From the NCBI GenBank assembly GCA_016938035.1, contig JAFGVK010000061.1, forward strand, positions 39,095 through 103,094: 64,000 bases of DNA, written 5' to 3'. The first letter of the stretch is position 1. Each line of letters starts with the position of its first letter. A program made the translations under genes and the position numbers. The notes under the pieces are model-generated. The model was not told where the DNA came from. It saw only the letters and a program-made list of their open reading frames with translations, and ran no database searches. Below, one piece after another: positions 35,205 to 42,175 of the stretch. The DNA is from Deltaproteobacteria bacterium. Lineage in GTDB: Bacteria; Myxococcota_A; UBA796; GCA-2862545.

Positions 35205-36127
35205 GGAGGGTCGCCGTGACCGGTGTGGGGATGGCCACCGCGCTGGGGCGCGACCCCTGGGAGGTGCTGGCGCTGCTGCTCCAAGGCCGCAGTGGCGTGG
35301 TCCGCCCCACCGACGAGCGCGCCCTGCTGCCGATCCCGGGGGTGGCGGAGGCGGAGGTGGACGTGCGCCCCCTGCTCAAGCGCCGCAAGGACAAGAAGCT
35401 GCTCCCCAGGGCGGCCGAGCTGGCGATCGTGGCGGCAGCCGACGCGCTGGGGGACGACCGGCCCGAAGACATCGGGATCCTGCTGGGCGTGGGGCGGGAG
35501 CCTACCGACGGAGGGGCGAGCGAGCGCGCGATCCTCTCCTCCCTGGACGGCGACGGCGTCTTCTCGCCGGCCCTGTTCGGGGCGGTGGGGCTGCCGCTCT
35601 ACCCGCCGCTGGCCTCCCTGCGGACCCTCCCCAACCTGATCCTCGCTCACGTCGCCATACAGCTCGATCTTACCGGTGAGGGCGGCACTCGCGCCGGGGC
35701 GGAGGCTGCCGGGCTCGCCGCGGTGGTGGAGGGGTGGCACGCGGTGGCGGAGGGCAGGGCGGAGGTGGTGCTCGCCGGGGGGGCCGACAGCTTCGTCGAT
35801 CCTGCGCTAGCCCGCGACAGGGTACGGCAGGGCTTCTCGGGGCAGGCTCCAGGCGAGGCAGCGGGCTTTGTCCGCCTGGAGCCGCTGGACCGCGCCAGGG
35901 CCAGGGGGGCCGAGGTGCTCGCGGTCTTGGACGGCGGGGGCACCCGCTTCGCCCCGGAGGAGCGCTGGCGCTCCGAGTGGGAGGGGCAGCTTGGCGCCTG
36001 CGGGGCTGCGGCGGGGGTGGTCGACTGGATCCTCGATCTGGCGGGCGTCTCGTCCTCCGGCAGGGCTTGGTCTGCCGAAGACACCGGGGCGCTTGCCTAT
36101 GTGACGTGGTCTCGTGCTAGGGTGTAG
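35201..36127 (+). CDS. Inactive, shortened ketosynthase-like protein (chain-length-factor-like)
   Basis: A 308-residue protein homologous to the N-terminal ketosynthase region (MRRVAVTGVGMATALGRDPWEVL; AEVVLAGGADSFVDPAL). At the position of the active Cys the sequence reads LTGEGGTRAGAEAAGLAAV, with no Cys, and the C-terminal part carrying both catalytic His is missing. It cannot be a functional condensing enzyme by itself. It overlaps the active ketosynthase by 4 nt, so a heterodimer is likely, like the chain-length factor of type II polyketide synthases, though real chain-length factors are full length. Decay of a second ketosynthase is the alternative, but the open frame and coupling argue for use. 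Confidence 0.75.
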   Translation: MRRVAVTGVGMATALGRDPWEVLALLLQGRSGVVRPTDERALLPIPGVAEAEVDVRPLLKRRKDKKLLPRAAELAIVAAADALGDDRPEDIGILLGVGREPTDGGASERAILSSLDGDGVFSPALFGAVGLPLYPPLASLRTLPNLILAHVAIQLDLTGEGGTRAGAEAAGLAAVVEGWHAVAEGRAEVVLAGGADSFVDPALARDRVRQGFSGQAPGEAAGFVRLEPLDRARARGAEVLAVLDGGGTRFAPEERWRSEWEGQLGACGAAAGVVDWILDLAGVSSSGRAWSAEDTGALAYVTWSRARV

Positions 36128-36164
36128 AGCGATCACCAGAGGGTGAACACGCGGGAGAGGCGCC

Positions 36165-37643
36165 TTGTCCGGCACCGAGAGCAATCGAAGGTTCAATTTC
36201 ATCCGAGAGATCGCCACCGGCGGTTTTGGCAGCGTGTATCTGGCCAAAATCATCCACGCCGACGGCTTCACGCGCATCGCCGCGATCAAGCTCCTCCACC
36301 CCAAGTGGTCTGAGAATGAGGAGATCGCCTCCCGGATGAGGGATGAGGCGCGCCTCCTCGGCTGGCTGCGCCACCGCAACATCGTCGACGTGCTCGACCT
36401 CACCAAGATCGATGGCCGGGTGGCGGTGATCATGGAGTACCTGGAGGCGATCGACCTCAAGATCATCGTCCGGGCGCTCTCCTACAAGAAATCCTACCTC
36501 CCGCTGAGGGTGGCGCTCGACGTGTGCGCCGCCGCCGCCTCTGCGCTGGACGCGGCCTACAACCGGCCGCCCTACGCCGGCGAGAAGCCCCTGCGGGTCA
36601 TCCACCGCGACATCAAACCCTCGAACATCATGGTGGACGAGTCGGGGCTGGTGAAGGTGCTGGATTTTGGCGTGGCGCGCGCAGACTTCGAGGAGCGCGA
36701 GAGCCACACCCAGGAGATCTCCTTCGGCTCGCTGGAGTATATGCCGCCGGAGCGCCTGTTCTTCGAGCCCGAGTCGCACCTCTCTGACATCTACTCCCTC
36801 GGCGTGACGCTCTATGAGCTGCTGATGGGCGAGAAGATGGGGAAGGCCAAGCTGCGCTCGGACGAGCACGAGGCCTGGGTGGACCAGCGCTGGGAGGATC
36901 TGAAGGCGGCGCGCACCTTTGAGACCGAGGAGATCGCCTGGGAGCTCCGGCAGCTCCTCTACGACATGACCGCCTTCGAGGTGGAGGAGCGCCCCACGGG
37001 GGCCGACTGCGTCACCAGGATGCGCGCCCTGTCGCGCCGCGGCACCGCCGAGCCCGGGATCAACGAGTGGGCCGAGCAGTACGTGCCTCCGCTGGTCAAG
37101 GCCTTCATGAACCGGAACAAGCCAGAGGACCCCGATCCCCTGGTGGGCCGCACCTTGGGGGAGGACAGCGCCGTGTTCGTCTCGCCTGAGGAGGGGCACA
37201 CCGTGGCCCTGACCAGGGAAGACCCGGTGCAGGGGGCCCACGACGACAAGTGGGAGGCGCTCAAGGCCGCCACCCTCAAGGAGATCGGGAGTGTCCCCAC
37301 CGAGGCGCTGCCCGCCGCCCCGCCTCCGGTGGCCAGAGAGGAGCAGACCAGCACCCAGACCCGGCCGAGGCCCTCGGACGTGACGACCACCGCGCTGCAC
37401 GTGGCAGACGCGGAGACCCGGCCGATGACCCCCTCGCAGCTCGAGACCGTCAAGCTGGAGGCGGAGCCCTCTCGGGGGCGCAAGGCGCCTGTGGTGGCTG
37501 AGGCGGACGAGCCCTCCTGGGCGGTGGTGCTCCTCGCGCTGTTCCTGGGCGTGGTGGTGCTCGGCGCCGGGGTGGCCTCGATCTCTGCCGCGAGCGTGCT
37601 GGTGTTCCCCGGAGGCGTCCCGGCCCTGATGGCGGCTCCTTGA
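36165..37643 (+). CDS. Hanks-type Ser/Thr protein kinase with C-terminal membrane helix
   Basis: A 492-residue kinase starting at TTG. All core motifs are intact: Gly loop ATGGFGSVYLA (17-27), Lys42 in AAIKLL, HRDIKPSN (147-154), DFG (167-169), and an APE-like YMPPERL. A Pro/Thr-rich linker (about 330-450) leads to one hydrophobic helix near the C-terminus (AVVLLALFLGVVVLGAG) with only a short tail beyond, so the kinase faces the cytoplasm and has no large sensor outside. It sits between two ketosynthase pairs, and its stop overlaps the TTG of the next ketosynthase (TTGA). Ser/Thr kinases of mycobacteria phosphorylate FAS-II ketosynthases, so local enzyme control is a testable idea. Confidence 0.9.
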   Translation: MSGTESNRRFNFIREIATGGFGSVYLAKIIHADGFTRIAAIKLLHPKWSENEEIASRMRDEARLLGWLRHRNIVDVLDLTKIDGRVAVIMEYLEAIDLKIIVRALSYKKSYLPLRVALDVCAAAASALDAAYNRPPYAGEKPLRVIHRDIKPSNIMVDESGLVKVLDFGVARADFEERESHTQEISFGSLEYMPPERLFFEPESHLSDIYSLGVTLYELLMGEKMGKAKLRSDEHEAWVDQRWEDLKAARTFETEEIAWELRQLLYDMTAFEVEERPTGADCVTRMRALSRRGTAEPGINEWAEQYVPPLVKAFMNRNKPEDPDPLVGRTLGEDSAVFVSPEEGHTVALTREDPVQGAHDDKWEALKAATLKEIGSVPTEALPAAPPPVAREEQTSTQTRPRPSDVTTTALHVADAETRPMTPSQLETVKLEAEPSRGRKAPVVAEADEPSWAVVLLALFLGVVVLGAGVASISAASVLVFPGGVPALMAAP

Positions 37644-38839
37644 AGCGGGTCGCGGTCGCGGCGGTGGGGGTGGTCAGCAGCCTCGGGGTGGGAGCGGAGG
37701 CCAACCTGGCGGGCATCCGCGAGGGGCGCCAGGGCGCGGTCACCCTGGACTGGCTGGCCCCTGCAGGGCTGGGCTGCTCCACCGTGGCGCAGGTGCCGAG
37801 CGAAGTGGTGGACCTGCCCGGCTACCCCGACGATCGCAAGGTGGCGCTGCTCGCCGCGGCGATCGAGGAGGCCCTCGCCGGCTATCCCCCGGATGGCCCC
37901 CCCGAGCGCCGCGGGATCTTCCTCGGCACCGGCCTCTCGTCGGTCACCCCCCGCGAGATCGAGGAGGACGTGTCGCCCCACGTCCGGGGAGAGCGGGTGG
38001 ACCGGGCGCTGGCGATGGGGGACCTCTCCCGCGACCGGGTGGCCCCCTGGCGCCACCTGCCTGAGCGCGCCACCGCCTGGGGGGCGGCGCGGATCGGGGC
38101 GCGTGGGCCGGTGGGCACCACCTTCTCCGCCTGCGCGGCGGGGGCCGAGGCGATCGCCGCCGGAGCGCGGGCCGTCGCCCGGGGGGAGGCCGACTGGGTG
38201 ATCGCCGGGGGGTACGACGCGATGATCCACCCCCTGGGGATGGCCTCGTTCGACGTGCTGGGGGTGCTCTCGCACCAGGGGTGTCGCCCCTTCGACCGCC
38301 GGCGCGACGGCTTCCTGCTCGGCGAGGGCGCCGCGGTGCTGGTGCTGGTGCCTGAAGACCGCTGTCCCCACCCGCTGGCCTGGATCCTCGGAGCTGGCAG
38401 CTCCCTTGACGCCTCCGGTATCACCGCGCCGCACCCTGAGGGGGTGGGCGCAGAGTCCGCCATGCGGCGCGCGCTGCGCGACGCCGGGCTGCGCCCCGAG
38501 CAGGTGGACTGGGTCCACGCCCACGGCACCGCGACCCAGGTGGGCGACGCGGTGGAGGCGGGGGCCATCTCCCGCGTGTTCGGCGCGGGCGTGCCGGTGT
38601 CCAGCCTGAAGGGGGCCTTCGGCCACACCCTGGCCGCGGCGGGCGCCGTGGAGTCCGCCGCCACGGTGCTCGCCCTGCGGGCGGGCCTCATCCCCGGCAC
38701 CGCGATGTGTGAAGAACCCGATGATTTCGGGATCAACGTGCTGCGCGCCACCACCGCCAGCGCTCCGAAAATAGCCCTCTCCAACAGCTTCGGCTTTGGC
38801 GGGCAGAACACCTCGGTGATCTTCGCCGCAGGGGAGTAG
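37640..38839 (+). CDS. Beta-ketoacyl synthase, second active copy
   Basis: A 399-residue FabF-like ketosynthase with complete catalytic residues: Cys165 in FSACAAGAE, His295 in VHAHGTATQVGD, Lys324 and His329 in SLKGAFGHTLAAAG, and NSFGFGGQNTS at the end. The start is a TTG overlapping the kinase stop; no ATG is available in the right place, and MKRVAVAAVGVVSS is the correct family start. The two active ketosynthases differ over most of their length, so they are not a recent duplicate and probably act at different chain lengths or steps. Confidence 0.88.
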   Translation: MKRVAVAAVGVVSSLGVGAEANLAGIREGRQGAVTLDWLAPAGLGCSTVAQVPSEVVDLPGYPDDRKVALLAAAIEEALAGYPPDGPPERRGIFLGTGLSSVTPREIEEDVSPHVRGERVDRALAMGDLSRDRVAPWRHLPERATAWGAARIGARGPVGTTFSACAAGAEAIAAGARAVARGEADWVIAGGYDAMIHPLGMASFDVLGVLSHQGCRPFDRRRDGFLLGEGAAVLVLVPEDRCPHPLAWILGAGSSLDASGITAPHPEGVGAESAMRRALRDAGLRPEQVDWVHAHGTATQVGDAVEAGAISRVFGAGVPVSSLKGAFGHTLAAAGAVESAATVLALRAGLIPGTAMCEEPDDFGINVLRATTASAPKIALSNSFGFGGQNTSVIFAAGE

Positions 38840-38842
38840 ACC

Positions 38843-39640
38843 ATGAGAGCGGTACAGATCACCGCGTGGGCCTCGATCGCCACCGCGGAGGAGCGAGAGG
38901 CGTTCAACCCGCGCCGGGACCTGCCCAACCGGAAGCACCTCAAGCTGATGACCCCCTCGGTGCGCCTGGGGGTGGCGGCGATCGGGAAGGCCCTCGCGGC
39001 GCGGCAGGGGTGGGAGGACGTCCCTGCCGAGCGGAGGGGGCTGTTCGTCGGCACCACCCCCGGCACCGGGGAGGGGGGCGATCTAGCTCCTGCCCTGGAG
39101 GCAGCGGTGGGGGCCGACGGGGCGGTAGACCTGGAGCGCTTCGGCCGGGAGGGCGAGGCGCTGGTGCCGCCCCTCTGGCTGGTGCGCGGCCTGTCCAACA
39201 ACATCCTCGGCTTCGCCTCGGCCTACTGGGACCTGCGCGGGGTCAACGGCAACAGGACCGAGGGGCGGGTGAGCGGGCTGGGCGCCCTGGTGGACGGCTA
39301 CTGGGCGGTGGCCGAGGGGCGCGCCGACCTGGTGATCGCCGGGGGCGCCGACGCGCTCGCCGAGGCGGAGGCGATCCTCGGGCACCCTGCGGGGGACGGG
39401 GCCGCCTTCGTGGTCCTGGAGCCCGGCGCGGGGCCGCTGCGGGTCCAGCGCGCGGGGGTGCGCCTGCGTGCCGAGGGTTGCGCCACCCTGGCGGAGCCGG
39501 ACCTGGGCGCGGCGGACGGCCCGGTGCGCTTGGTGAGACAGCTCGCCTCGGGGGCGCGCTCCCTGCGGGTAGAGGTCTGTGATCCGATGGGCCTCACCGG
39601 GTTTATCGAGCTGGCCGGCCCGGACGCAGCGCGGGCCTGA
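38843..39640 (+). CDS. Second inactive, shortened ketosynthase-like protein
   Basis: A 265-residue partner-like protein. It has the ketosynthase-like segments GLFVGTTPGTGEGGD, NILGFASAYWDLRGVNGN and RADLVIAGGADALAEAEA, but where the active Cys should be it reads GNRTEGRVSGLGALV, and the His-containing C-terminal domain is absent. It starts 3 nt after the preceding active ketosynthase, repeating the active/inactive order of the first pair. Its last codons (GLTGFIELAGPDAARA) lie in a segment that is duplicated 214 bp further on. Confidence 0.72.
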   Translation: MRAVQITAWASIATAEEREAFNPRRDLPNRKHLKLMTPSVRLGVAAIGKALAARQGWEDVPAERRGLFVGTTPGTGEGGDLAPALEAAVGADGAVDLERFGREGEALVPPLWLVRGLSNNILGFASAYWDLRGVNGNRTEGRVSGLGALVDGYWAVAEGRADLVIAGGADALAEAEAILGHPAGDGAAFVVLEPGAGPLRVQRAGVRLRAEGCATLAEPDLGAADGPVRLVRQLASGARSLRVEVCDPMGLTGFIELAGPDAARA

Positions 39641-39720
39641 TCCCCGCCTGGGGGAGCAGCGCCGCCGCGGTCGATCCAGGGCTCGTAGAGCCCCGCCAGG
39701 GCGAGCACCGGGGGCTCGCC
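39590..39720. repeat. Local duplication, copy 1 (gene 3' ends)
   Basis: Begins in the last 17 codons of the ketosynthase-like gene (GGCCTCACCGGGTTTATCGAG) and runs into a minus-strand remnant of the AAR C-terminus (PPVLALAGLYEPWIDRGG). Matches 39804-39962 at an offset of 214 bp, with point differences and about 28 bp less. Confidence 0.8.
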
Positions 39721-39803
39721 GAACACCTCGCGCCCAGCGGCGCCGGAGCGATGCGGGTGAGCGGCTCCCTGGGGGGGCGCTGGATCTCCGCTGCGCGAGC
39801 GGG

Positions 39804-39962
39804 GGGCCTCACCGGGTTTGTCGAGCTGGTCGGCCCGGACGCAGCGCGGGCCTGAGCCCGGCCTGGGTGAGCAGCGCCCCGGTCTGCTCCACCACCGCGG
39901 TCGACACCCTGCGGCCCACTCTGGGCTCGTGGAGCCCCGCCAGGGCCAGCACCGCGGGCTCC
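39804..39962. repeat. Local duplication, copy 2 (gene 3' ends)
   Basis: Second copy. On the plus strand it repeats the ketosynthase-like tail (GLTGFVELVGPDAARA then TGA); on the minus strand it is the true 3' end of the AAR-like gene. Confidence 0.8.
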
Positions 39963-40837
39963 GCGAGGCAGGCGTAGATCACACCCTTGCCGTAGCCGGC
40001 GAAGGCTAGCCAGGCGGCGCCCCAGAGGTCGGTCGTGTCGATCGTCTCGGGGTAGCTGAGGGTCTCGCCCGCGTACAGGCGCACCCCCCTGGGCAGGCGC
40101 CCAGGCGAGAGGGTGGGTGGCAGCGACAGGTCGATCAGCACGGTCCCCGATCTGAGCGCCTCGGGCGCGAGGGAGGGGCCGGTGGTGGACGCGCCCACCA
40201 GGTACCGCGAGGTCGCCAGCAATTCCTCCTGGCCCACCGCCTGCAGCCCCAGCTCGCGCGCCCTGCGCCGGACCCTGGGCCCGCTGTCCTCTACCAGCAC
40301 CTGCCTGCCCCTCCGCGCCAGCCCCTCCGCGACCGCGTCGCCCACCGCCCCCTTGAAGCCGAGCACCCCCACCGGTCCGGCCCCGTGCCGCGCCGCGGCG
40401 AGCTGGGTGATCTCCACCGCGCTCCAGGCGGTCGCCGCGTGGCCGGTGGTGATCGGCAGGCCGGTGTCCTCCACCAGCCGCTGCCCGCGCCCCGCCACGA
40501 CAGCCAAGGCGTTGCCCAGTCCGATCACCTGGGCGCCGTGGGCCTCGGCGATGCGCGCGGCCCGCTCCCTGTGGACCCTGGCCCGCTCCTGCCCCTCAGC
40601 GAGCTGAGCGCCCAGGTCGGGCACCCCCACGATGAAGCCCTCCGCTGGCCCCATCAGGGTGGGGATCACCAGCCGCGCCAGCAGGCCCACCGCCTCGATC
40701 CCTGCGGGGCCGTCGCGCAGCATGGCCCAGTGCCCCCGCCGCACCCCTGTCACCCGGCGGTGCAGGGGGGTGAGCGGGTGCACCAGGAAGCCAAAGCGGC
40801 TGGGCGCGGCGTGGGCCGCCACCGGGCCGGCCATCAC
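39809..40837 (-). CDS. AAR-like acyl-ACP reductase (aldehyde-forming)
   Basis: A 342-residue protein with the layout and length of cyanobacterial long-chain acyl-ACP reductase, which makes fatty aldehydes from acyl-ACP with NADPH. Shared points: start FGFLVHPLTPLH (compare FGLIGHLTSL), ITTGHAATAWSAVEI (compare FTTGNTHTAYVIC), a Rossmann segment VGVLGFKGAVGDAVAEGL, VLIDLSLPPTLSPG, and IYACLAEPAVLALAG, which matches the region of the acyl-accepting Cys; here Cys290. The Rossmann Gly pattern GFKGAVG differs a little from GATGDIG. The ATG overlaps the stop of the ACP gene (ATGA), which fits an ACP-linked substrate. No aldehyde-deformylating oxygenase is nearby. Confidence 0.8.
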   Translation of the reverse strand: MMAGPVAAHAAPSRFGFLVHPLTPLHRRVTGVRRGHWAMLRDGPAGIEAVGLLARLVIPTLMGPAEGFIVGVPDLGAQLAEGQERARVHRERAARIAEAHGAQVIGLGNALAVVAGRGQRLVEDTGLPITTGHAATAWSAVEITQLAAARHGAGPVGVLGFKGAVGDAVAEGLARRGRQVLVEDSGPRVRRRARELGLQAVGQEELLATSRYLVGASTTGPSLAPEALRSGTVLIDLSLPPTLSPGRLPRGVRLYAGETLSYPETIDTTDLWGAAWLAFAGYGKGVIYACLAEPAVLALAGLHEPRVGRRVSTAVVEQTGALLTQAGLRPALRPGRPARQTR

Positions 40838-41250
40838 TCGGCCGACTGGGCTTCCTGCAGGGCGACGACGATGTTGTAGAAGGTACCCACCCGGAACAGC
40901 TCGGGGATCTGCACCGCCTTCAGGCCCTCGAAGATCTCGTCGGGGGGCACCTCGGGCATCAGCTCCTGCAGGCGCCTGGCGCCGGGGGCGGTGAGCTTGC
41001 CGTCCACCTCGCCGGGCTCGCCGTCCACTTCCTTGGCCTGGTTCTCCAGCCCGCCGCGGGGGATCTGGATCGCGAAGGCCTGCTCCAGGCGGAACACAAC
41101 GTCCAGCAGATCGAGGGACTCAGCGTCTAGATCGGCGAGGATGCGGGACCCCCACTGGACCTCGTAGGGCTCCAACTCCAAGGCCTCACAGAAGCAGCGC
41201 TGGACCTTCTCAAAGAGGGCGGGATCGACATTTGCGGGGAGCTTGGCCAC
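40834..41250 (-). CDS. Acyl carrier protein, extended form
   Basis: A 138-residue carrier protein. The phosphopantetheine site is ADLDAESLDLLDVVF, Ser45, with Glu in place of the usual Asp of DSL. Helix II (LLDVVFRLEQAFAIQIP) is typical. It is longer than standard ACPs (about 80): an insertion of some 35 residues follows helix II (GLENQAKEVDGEPGEVDGKLTAPG), before a helical end with PEVPPDEIFEGLKAVQIPELFRVGTFYNIVV. Such enlarged carriers are seen with dedicated pathways. It is coupled to the AAR-like gene and is probably the carrier used by the two ketosynthase pairs, inferred from neighbourhood. Confidence 0.85.
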   Translation of the reverse strand: MAKLPANVDPALFEKVQRCFCEALELEPYEVQWGSRILADLDAESLDLLDVVFRLEQAFAIQIPRGGLENQAKEVDGEPGEVDGKLTAPGARRLQELMPEVPPDEIFEGLKAVQIPELFRVGTFYNIVVALQEAQSAE

Positions 41251-41603
41251 GAGAGCCTCCTTGTTGTCGCGAGTCTATCCGCGCGCCACCTCGCTGTCAG
41301 TCGGAGGGGGGAGGCTTGTCACAGCCCTTGCAAGGGCGACTCCCGCCTCGCGGCGGGCGGCACCGATCGCGGTCCAGGGCAGCGCGACCGACGCATCGGG
41401 GGGGGTCCCACGGGTCCCGGATCGCTGGCACCAGGACGCCGAGGGCGTTGTCGGCCCCTCGCTTGCGCCCCTCGCCAACGAGCGTCCGCCTCCTTCCTTC
41501 CCGTCATGATCCTCGTGTGGCCCAAGGTCTGCTCACCGCTTGCCGCGCTGGCGGAGGGGGCGGGTGCTGCCAGCGCGCTGACATCCTGCTGACGGGAGCC
41601 CCG
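41251..41603. other. Intergenic region upstream of the ACP gene
   Basis: No gene seen. Contains a perfect 14-bp palindrome GCCCTTGCAAGGGC (41324-41337) and a CCCGCCTCGCGGCGGG hairpin just after it, which could regulate the ACP/AAR pair transcribed leftward. Confidence 0.5.
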
Positions 41604-41847
41604 GCCCACGCGTCCGTCTCCCGCTCTCGATATCCAGTCGATTCGACTGGCGGATCCTTCGGTATGGACGACATCGCGATCATCGTGACCGATCGGCGCG
41701 GGCGCTGCAGGCCCTCGCAGCGTCCGGCGCGGCCGTGGAGCGTCGCGGCAGGGGGCTAACACGAACGAACCAGCCCTATCGGCGCGCGCCTCGCTCTCCG
41801 CGCCGGGCGCCGGGTCATGGCGAGCCTCGGACAAGCGGGTGGTTCCT
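41604..41847 (+). repeat. Dispersed intergenic repeat family B, copy B2
   Basis: Matches B1 (14049-14293) in the same orientation. The palindrome CCAGTCGATTCGACTGG recurs without change at 41634-41650, followed by near-identical ATGGACGACATCGCG, ATCGTGACCGATCGG, GGCCGTGGAGCGTCGCGGC, ACACGAACGAACC and GCGAGCCTCGGACAAGCG blocks. The short frame starting at the shared ATG is open in B1 but stopped after 32 codons here. 41848-42175 holds only the leader of the next gene. Confidence 0.78.
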
Positions 41848-42175
41848 GGACCTTGTGGTCTTCGACCGGGTTTCCCGCCGTTGGGGCCGGAGACCGCGTC
41901 CCCCCCCATGCCCTCATGCTGGGGGCCCGCCGCCGCCGCTCCCCCTGCGCAATCGGGCGCTACCTCCTGCGCCGGAGGCCCCCCCGCGTGACCCACTTGG
42001 GCGAGGCGATGATCAAGGCAGGCCGATCGGGGCCGAGCGCTACGGCGCGAGGGGGAACGCCAGGTGCGCCTGCCTGCGGTCGCCCAGGAGCGAGACCCGT
42101 GGTGCGCCTGGGTGCCCGGCGCGCCGCTGGCCTGCGCCCGCACAGATGCTATGGGCAGGGGACCGCGAGGTGAAG

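Noticed and set aside
33532..39640. Aryl-polyene cluster assignment
   Set aside because: Ketosynthase/partner pairs, dehydratase and ACP fit, but ketoreductase, acyltransferase, ammonia-lyase and methyltransferase genes of that class are missing and reductases/aminotransferase are extra.
41735..42175. N-terminal extension of the HerA-like ATPase
   Set aside because: It reads through repeat B2 and gives Arg/Pro-rich residues; the ATG at 42176 has a ribosome site and a normal family start.
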